NCBI GenBank assembly: GCA_040414495.1
Contig: JBEDUI010000150.1
Span: 1-55,487, forward strand
DNA length: 55,487 nucleotides
From: DATAVB01 sp040414495
GTDB lineage: Bacteria > Actinomycetota > Actinomycetes > Mycobacteriales > QHCD01
Direction of reading: 5' to 3'
Part shown: one piece after another, positions 49,612 through 55,487 of the stretch
Layout: each line of letters opens with the position of its first letter
Position numbering within the stretch: the first letter of the stretch is position 1
Program-made: the position numbers and the translations under genes
Notes under the pieces: generated by a model
The model's input: only the letters and a program-made list of their open reading frames with translations
Database searches by the model: none
Told to the model about the DNA's origin: nothing

Positions 49612-52600
49612 TCACCGGCCATCGTCTGTGATGGCGCGAATTCGGGCCATGGTCGCGGCGAGCGCGGCCAGCAGCGAATCGTCATGGCTTTGCACGGCCT
49701 CGATTGTGCGGTGGACGGTCTGATCGATCAGGGCCCGGGCGTTGAGCTGGTTGAAGCGGAATGCGGCCGGTGGTCCGATCATGTTGTTGGCGAACGCGTT
49801 CATTGCGCCGTCGATCAAGGTCTGCCGGGTCGCCCAATCGGCCACCGATTGATTTGCCGCCGCCGCCAGCAGTCCGGCGGTGTGCGCCGCAGCCGCGGCT
49901 TGGGCCGCATCGGGCGTGCCGGCGGCATTCTGAGCGGCCGTCAACGCAGCGGCGTACGCGTCGTTGAGCGCCGCGGCGTGGTTGTTCAATCCGGCCGTGT
50001 GCCCGCTGCCCGGGATCCACGGCGTGCCCGGCGAACCGCCGGCGGCGGAACGATCGGCCCCGGCGGCATCGGAGGCGCCGCCTGGTGTGTCGGGGTGCGC
50101 CGGTTGCACCGGGGCCAGCAGACCGAGCGAGAACACCAGCAGGGACTGGGCGATGCCCGGCGCGAGGCCGATCAGCAGCCCGATTTTCCACAGCGACGGC
50201 ATTACCGGCGCGAGTTCCTCGCTCGCGACATAGTCGGCACCCAGCGATTCCCCGGGAATCCACGGTTCCGAGCTGCCGCCGAGCTGTTGCCACAGCTGCC
50301 GGTAGAGATCGTTCGTTGCCTGGTCCAGGATCCGGCGGCTACTGGCGAACGCCGCATCGATTTGCTGGTTGATCGCCCGATCGGTTTTTGGCTCAGCCAT
50401 ATGATCGAAGAACGTTCCCACAGTAGCGCCAAACAACCCACCCACCAGTCCGGCCGCCATCTGGACCGCGGCTGCGGCCGGGTCGTACATTGCGACCGAC
50501 AGGCCGCCCGCCGCGTACGGCAGGAATGTGCTGACAGCCCGCTGCTTCAGGTTCTGCCAGATCGTCAAGCTCCGGTACGGGCGGTGCGCCAGCACCGGCG
50601 CGCTGGCCCAGACGTCGATCGGCCGACGCCCGGGCGGCGCCTCAGTCAACGGAATACCGGCCTGCTCGGCCAGCGCCGCGATCCCCCGGTGCAGCCGCCG
50701 GGCGAGCGCGTCGTCGGCCAACCGTTGCTTGTGGTTCTGCCGGGTCGCATCAAAGGATCGCTGCTGATTCCAGTTCGCGATCATGTATTGGCCGCGCATC
50801 TGCTCGGCGGCCGAATTGGCGATGTATCCGGCGAATGTGGTGACGAGCCCGCCGATCATCAGTCCAATCTGGTCGGTCGCGATGCCGAAATTGACCACGT
50901 CCTGTCCGGCCAGCCAGCCCGCGTACGACAGGCCGGCCTTCATTTGGAACTTGAACGAGGTTTTGCCCGAGGACGGATCGGCGGCCCGGCTCGCCCACAG
51001 TGCGGTGTCGGTCCGGCCCGCTCGTCGAGATTCCGGGGCGGGCCCGGACAGCGATTCCAGGATCGACCCGGTCGCGGCGCCGATGAGTTCGTCGGCCGCG
51101 GCCGTCCGCCGCTGTTGTTCGGCCCGCCGCTCGGCTGCCGCATCGGCGATTTTGTCGTTGTCGGCTTTCTCGATCGCCGAGTCCCCTCTGTGGCTCTGCC
51201 GAGCCATGGCGATCCCCTGAAATATGGCGAAACCAATCGCGGTCGCGGCGGCCTGCAGCGGCTGGCCGAACCACAGTCCGATTCCCGTATTCAGCAGACC
51301 GAGAGTTCCCATTTCGGTGAGCCGGTGAATGCGGTATCGCCATTTGCTCAGGACCCGCGACGGCGCGGGCGCACCGGCAGCAATGCGGTCTCGTACCGCC
51401 TGTTCCCGTTCGTTCACCGAAGGACGGGCCCGTCGCCGGGCGTGATCGGGCAGGTCATGTTCCTGTACGTACGCGCGCAGATCCGAGCGCAGCGCAGCCC
51501 GGATGCGGCCGCGGGTTTCCCTCAGGTGTTTCTGCCGCAGCGCCAGCGCCGCCGTGACCCCAGGTGGTACGGCGTCGTCGTCGGTGCCAACGCGGTCGGC
51601 GAGGGCCGCATAGATTCCGGTAAGGACTGCCAGCTCGCCATTGCGGTGCTCGGTGGTCGGATCGACCAGCGCGACGTAACTACCCGGCGACTGTCCCCGC
51701 ACGAGTTGTCCGCCCGGCCCGAACAATTCGTCAATCGCCACATCGACCGTTATTGCCGCCCCGTCGGGCAGCGTGATCGCGATATGTCCGTCGACATAAT
51801 CGACCCGTGTTTCGCCGAGGTGCTCGCGCAGCCACGCGATCAGGTCGGGTACGCAGGAGGGATCGAACCGCGGTTCGTACAGCAACCGCCGATCGACACC
51901 TGGCTCGACCACCGGCCGCAGGCTCGGCCGGGCGCCGCCGATATGGGCGATGAAAGCGGCGAGCTCGCTGTCGTGGCGCGCGACCGCCGCGAGCTTTCGC
52001 TCGTAGTCGGCGCTGCCACCCAGCCCTGGAGTCAGACGTAGCAGGCCTACGTCGTGGGCGAATTCCCGGAACTTACGGCGCATCGCGCGGCGTTGCCGCC
52101 ACCCCGCTGACTCGTAGTCCTGCCGGAATGCCCGGGCCCAGCTCAGCGCACCGTGATCACGCGCCGACAGCTCGGTGTCCTGCCCGGTGAGCCCCTGCGG
52201 TACAAGGACATCGCGACTCGTACCGTCCACAGTGGAGCGTTGATGCCGGGCGACCACGCGGCCGATGCGACCGGCGAGCTCCCACCGGGCCGACGCCGCA
52301 TCGAGCTCGCGCTCCAACTCGATCACGACGTCGGCATTTCCACCGCCGCCGAGATCGACCGCCACCGTGAACGATTCGCCCTCCCCGTAGCCGATCCGGA
52401 ACACGTTGTCGGCGATGGGTTCGATCCAGGACGCTCCAACGGCATCGACCAGACCCGGCACCGTGTCCATCACCCACCACGCATCGATGGTCGGTGTCGT
52501 GGTTGACCGGCCCCGCGTTCCGGCCATGTCCGCGATATCGCCGTACCCGTCGCGCCGCAATGTGCCTTTAAGTGCGTCGATAGCCGGCGAGCCGGCGCTC

Positions 52601-55487
52601 AAACCGAGCCGGTCGAGCAAACCGTCAATAGCGGCCTGGCGGGCCCGGTTGCCCCGCCACCGGGTCAGCGGACCGGCGGCATGTGTCTCCTGCCACTCAC
52701 CGAACAGGCGGTTACGGACCCGCAGTTCGGTGGCCGGGCCGCGATTGGCAAGAGACAGTACGGGATGGGCGCCAAATGCCGGCCGTAGCGTATCCGGCGC
52801 GGTCAATCTGGCGGCCGCCTCTTCCATTGCGCTTGCCGCGGCCAGCAATTCGGGTTGCTCAACCTGGCCCGCCAACTCGATCAGCGATTCCCGGGCCTGG
52901 TCAAGATCAGCGGCGTTCCACAGCGCGGCCCGGGCCGCCTGCACCGCTGTGACCATGTCGTCAGATGCCGCCGGGATACGACCGAGCGCGGCGTTTGCCG
53001 GACCGATCGCATTCATCTGCGCCGCGAGTACGGCAAGCTGCCCGGCCAGCACTATCTGCAGCTGGTCGGCGGCAAAACTGGCGTTAACCCGCCTGTCGAA
53101 AAAGCCGTCGATGAGCCCGGTCCCGGGAACGTCGGCCAGGTTCACGACAAAGCACGGGGTTCCGGCGGTGTCGAGCCGCCAGGTCTGGGCCAGGTAACCG
53201 CCCTCGACGGCGACATGCTCGACACCGACCCTCATCTGGTGGCCCAGGGTCGTGGTAATCAACAGCCATTTATCGCCGACGGGTTCGATTATCGCGATGT
53301 CCTGCACGTCCTCGGCGATCGCGTCGAGGTTGTCGTAAATTGCGGCCAGCAACGGGTCTGTCGGCCGACGGGGTGCAGGCGGGGTGTCGGCGTCGATTTC
53401 CGCAATGGTTTTGGCGAGCAACGTTTCGGGCAGCTGGAGCAGTTGTCTTGGCGTCAATTCGGCCACGGCCGCGGCGCGCAGCCGATCCGCCGTTTGGTGG
53501 AATTGGCCGAATCGCTGCTGATTCGCAATGACCACAATGGCCTGGGCATCCTCGATGAGATAGCGATCGGAATATCCGTTCGCGTCGAGGAAAACGGCGT
53601 GGACATGGTGACGCGCCATAATTCGTTCGAATTCCCGCCGAGCACTCTCGTCGCTCAGCAATGCGGACTCCACCGCGACGGTGATCCGCCCGCCATCGGC
53701 TCCGAGACGTAGCGCCTCGTCCAATTGACCCTGCAGACCGGCGAAATCTGTTGCGTGCAGGAGCGTCGGCGCGGGTACGGCCTTTGCCAACGCGATCTCG
53801 CCACCGGAATCAACCGAGTACCGGGTCCAGTCGATATGCGCGTCGTGAACCTCTTGTTTCGCTTCCTGGGCGAGGTTGTAGTTCACCTCGTCGTGCCGAT
53901 CGACGTCCCGGTCAAGCTGGTCGAGCCGAGTGAGCTCGGTGTGCACGACACCCGCAAGCCGTTCCGGACTGTCAAACGCGCTCAGCCCGATGGTCACCGT
54001 CCGCACACCCGCGTGAATGGTGGTTTCGGCAAGGCGTTGGGTGTCGTCGAGATATCGAAAGTCGGCCGGCCGGGTGGCGATGACAATCTCGACGTCAGCG
54101 GGCAGCGGCAGGTCGGTTATCCCCTGGTCGACGAGAACGGCCGCCATGGACCGGACCGCGCCAACCGTCGGAGGCACAGCGGTCGGGCTGGGTTGGTGAT
54201 ACGCCTCGATGTTGGTGCGATCCCCCGGCTGGCGCAGGTACGGCAGCGCTGCCACTGGAGCGCGCGGTGCCGGAATAGTGCTGTGGACACCGCTGTGTTC
54301 CAGCGCGGCTGTGTTGGGTGCGCGGGGTTGGGCGGGTGAGTGGTCGGCTGGGTTTTGGGTGTGTTCGGGGGTGTGGTCGTGGATGAGGGTGAGGGTGTCG
54401 GTCGGGATATCGGCGCGTTGTAGCTCGGCGGCGTTTTGTAGTTCGGTGATGCGGTCGTTGAATTCTTGGCGGGCTTGGCCCAGTGCTCGTTGGGTTTCTT
54501 CGCTGGGGTTTGCGTTGTAGGCGGCTTCGGCGTCGTGCCATTGGGTGTTGGCGTCGGCGAGGTGGTTGTACAGGTCGTTGTGGCCGGCGAAGAGGTCGTC
54601 TTGCCGGGAGGCGTAGAACTGTGCGGTGCCGGGTATGGCTTTGCCGTCCAGCCCGGTGCGGGCGGTGCGGTAGATGGCTTGTTCGTCGTTGCGGGCGGTG
54701 GCGGCGGAGTGGGCGGTGATCATGACGTGCAGGCCGCCGGTGAGTTTCCCGCCGCTTCGGACGTAGGTGATGAGGTCGGCGGCGTCGGTGACGCGGGTGC
54801 CGTCGGCTTTGACGAAGGCGGTGGGGTCGGGCTGGATGTCGGTGCCGCGGTCGCTGATCCCGATCAGGGCGTGCCCGGGCTGCCCGGCCCACTCGAACGT
54901 GTCGGCCATGACTGCGGAGCGGTTCGTGCCCATCTCCAGGATGGCATCGGCGTCGACCACCCGTACGTGGTCGGCGAATCTGGCCGGCCCGGCTTCGGGC
55001 CCGTATTTATTGACATACAGCTGTTGGAGTTTTTCGCCGATATCCCCGGCGAGGCTGTTGTGGTCGGCGATGGTGTAGAGGGGTTGGTAGTTATCGGGGT
55101 TTTCCAGCCGGCCGAACATGTCGGCCGCGATCTGATCGGTCTTCGCCTGCTCGGTGTCGAAGAATTGATTGGCTTGTTCGGTGATCTGCGACGGCTCGTC
55201 CCGCGGCACCCCCACGACTCCCTTGATCCGGTCGCCGTAGAGTTGTTGCATGCGTTCCACCGCTGGGTTCGCGGTCCCGGACCCGGGCAGGATCTTCTTG
55301 TACGTACGGAAATAGTCCGTGCCGGAAATATGGTCGGTGTTCCCCGGAGCCGAATCGGCCCGGATAAACATTCCCTCCAGTTTCCCCGCTAACCGGTCCG
55401 GATTCTTCGCCAGTTCCTTGATCAGTTTCTCCGGCAGATGCCCGGCCATGTCCGCCGGCAACGTCCCGTCCGCCACATGGCCGGAGA
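49612..55487 (-). CDS. Giant multi-segment membrane protein, 5' end outside the window
   Basis: The frame is open to the window edge, so at least 1957 residues are seen and the start is missing. No named family was recognised. The visible N-terminal part (to about 54290) is hydrophilic with a charged, coiled-coil-like region (RALGQARQEFNDRITELQNA) and a Pro/His-rich link. The centre holds mixed alpha/beta segments. From about 51310 to 50100 four hydrophobic clusters occur (for example GIGLWFGQPLQAAATAIGFA, IGLMIGGLVTTFAGYIA, VQMAAGLVGGLFGATVGTFF, LWKIGLLIGLAPGIAQSLLV). The last 170 residues are Ala-rich. Codon choice changes near 54290. Polymorphic-toxin or secreted-effector-like giants have this build, but no toxin motif was found. 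Confidence 0.72.
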   Translation of the reverse strand, partial: SGHVADGTLPADMAGHLPEKLIKELAKNPDRLAGKLEGMFIRADSAPGNTDHISGTDYFRTYKKILPGSGTANPAVERMQQLYGDRIKGVVGVPRDEPSQITEQANQFFDTEQAKTDQIAADMFGRLENPDNYQPLYTIADHNSLAGDIGEKLQQLYVNKYGPEAGPARFADHVRVVDADAILEMGTNRSAVMADTFEWAGQPGHALIGISDRGTDIQPDPTAFVKADGTRVTDAADLITYVRSGGKLTGGLHVMITAHSAATARNDEQAIYRTARTGLDGKAIPGTAQFYASRQDDLFAGHNDLYNHLADANTQWHDAEAAYNANPSEETQRALGQARQEFNDRITELQNAAELQRADIPTDTLTLIHDHTPEHTQNPADHSPAQPRAPNTAALEHSGVHSTIPAPRAPVAALPYLRQPGDRTNIEAYHQPSPTAVPPTVGAVRSMAAVLVDQGITDLPLPADVEIVIATRPADFRYLDDTQRLAETTIHAGVRTVTIGLSAFDSPERLAGVVHTELTRLDQLDRDVDRHDEVNYNLAQEAKQEVHDAHIDWTRYSVDSGGEIALAKAVPAPTLLHATDFAGLQGQLDEALRLGADGGRITVAVESALLSDESARREFERIMARHHVHAVFLDANGYSDRYLIEDAQAIVVIANQQRFGQFHQTADRLRAAAVAELTPRQLLQLPETLLAKTIAEIDADTPPAPRRPTDPLLAAIYDNLDAIAEDVQDIAIIEPVGDKWLLITTTLGHQMRVGVEHVAVEGGYLAQTWRLDTAGTPCFVVNLADVPGTGLIDGFFDRRVNASFAADQLQIVLAGQLAVLAAQMNAIGPANAALGRIPAASDDMVTAVQAARAALWNAADLDQARESLIELAGQVEQPELLAAASAMEEAAARLTAPDTLRPAFGAHPVLSLANRGPATELRVRNRLFGEWQETHAAGPLTRWRGNRARQAAIDGLLDRLGLSAGSPAIDALKGTLRRDGYGDIADMAGTRGRSTTTPTIDAWWVMDTVPGLVDAVGASWIEPIADNVFRIGYGEGESFTVAVDLGGGGNADVVIELERELDAASARWELAGRIGRVVARHQRSTVDGTSRDVLVPQGLTGQDTELSARDHGALSWARAFRQDYESAGWRQRRAMRRKFREFAHDVGLLRLTPGLGGSADYERKLAAVARHDSELAAFIAHIGGARPSLRPVVEPGVDRRLLYEPRFDPSCVPDLIAWLREHLGETRVDYVDGHIAITLPDGAAITVDVAIDELFGPGGQLVRGQSPGSYVALVDPTTEHRNGELAVLTGIYAALADRVGTDDDAVPPGVTAALALRQKHLRETRGRIRAALRSDLRAYVQEHDLPDHARRRARPSVNEREQAVRDRIAAGAPAPSRVLSKWRYRIHRLTEMGTLGLLNTGIGLWFGQPLQAAATAIGFAIFQGIAMARQSHRGDSAIEKADNDKIADAAAERRAEQQRRTAAADELIGAATGSILESLSGPAPESRRAGRTDTALWASRAADPSSGKTSFKFQMKAGLSYAGWLAGQDVVNFGIATDQIGLMIGGLVTTFAGYIANSAAEQMRGQYMIANWNQQRSFDATRQNHKQRLADDALARRLHRGIAALAEQAGIPLTEAPPGRRPIDVWASAPVLAHRPYRSLTIWQNLKQRAVSTFLPYAAGGLSVAMYDPAAAAVQMAAGLVGGLFGATVGTFFDHMAEPKTDRAINQQIDAAFASSRRILDQATNDLYRQLWQQLGGSSEPWIPGESLGADYVASEELAPVMPSLWKIGLLIGLAPGIAQSLLVFSLGLLAPVQPAHPDTPGGASDAAGADRSAAGGSPGTPWIPGSGHTAGLNNHAAALNDAYAAALTAAQNAAGTPDAAQAAAAAHTAGLLAAAANQSVADWATRQTLIDGAMNAFANNMIGPPAAFRFNQLNARALIDQTVHRTIEAVQSHDDSLLAALAATMARIRAITDDGR

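Noticed and set aside
49402..52041. Long plus-strand open frame opposite the giant gene
   Set aside because: It mirrors the codon pattern of the minus-strand gene, lacks any domain and has an Arg/Gly-rich composition typical of antisense frames in high-GC DNA.

Overview
The window is a high-GC chromosomal segment from an actinobacterium. GTG starts, ATGA or GTGA stop/start overlaps and C/G-ending codons are frequent, and the families present (PknG-type kinase with a GlnX-like sensor, SARP regulator, GAF-ANTAR, XRE-cupin, F420/PPOX-like and vWA/trypsin modules) are typical of that phylum. The genus cannot be resolved from the sequence alone. No rRNA, tRNA, CRISPR array, transposase or phage gene was recognised.

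Left third (1-17.4 kb): the end of a UvrD-like helicase and an Smr protein; a decayed DUF4926-like gene; a DHFR/RibD-like reductase; an operon of a secreted four-repeat protein plus an OmpR-type two-component pair, preceded by a DtxR/IdeR-like 19-bp palindrome; a GH15 glucanase/trehalase-like enzyme; an HtrA-type lipoprotein protease directly behind four 25-bp tandem repeats; a GlxA-type regulator divergent from an HD hydrolase; a methyltransferase; and a second two-component pair divergent from a ferric-reductase/FMN-binding/ApbE/membrane-protein operon. The shared promoter of that last locus carries 11-bp-spaced direct repeats that look like the response regulator's operator.

Middle third (17.4-38.2 kb): mostly single metabolic and regulatory genes. 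These are a MarR-GNAT fusion with a palindromic operator, an orphan Tat-exported oligosaccharide/peptide-binding lipoprotein behind a LacI-like palindrome, an alpha/beta hydrolase pseudogene that has lost its nucleophile elbow, a 530-bp compound minisatellite ahead of an ECF sigma factor, an XRE-cupin regulator divergent from a CPYC thioredoxin-reductase-like flavoprotein, a Rieske oxygenase, NmrA, MFS, SDR, SARP and OsmC proteins.

Right third (38.2-55.5 kb): the standout is a six-gene, overlapping minus-strand operon (46285 to 38172). It encodes a trypsin-like protease joined to a degenerate NTPase-like region, a PknG-type Ser/Thr kinase (zinc ribbon, kinase, TPR), a vWA/zinc-ribbon protein, a four-TM GlnX-like sensor, an extracellular solute-binding protein and a Trypco1 (trypsin-co-occurring, CU044_2847) protein. 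It looks like the mycobacterial glnX-glnH-pknG nutrient-sensing module merged with a trypsin/Trypco1/vWA cassette of the kind proposed for regulated conflict systems. Next to it lie an XRE regulator, two related long palindromes, a hydrolase with a leader ORF and hairpin, and the 3' part of a giant (over 1950 aa) multi-segment membrane protein of mosaic codon usage that runs off the window.
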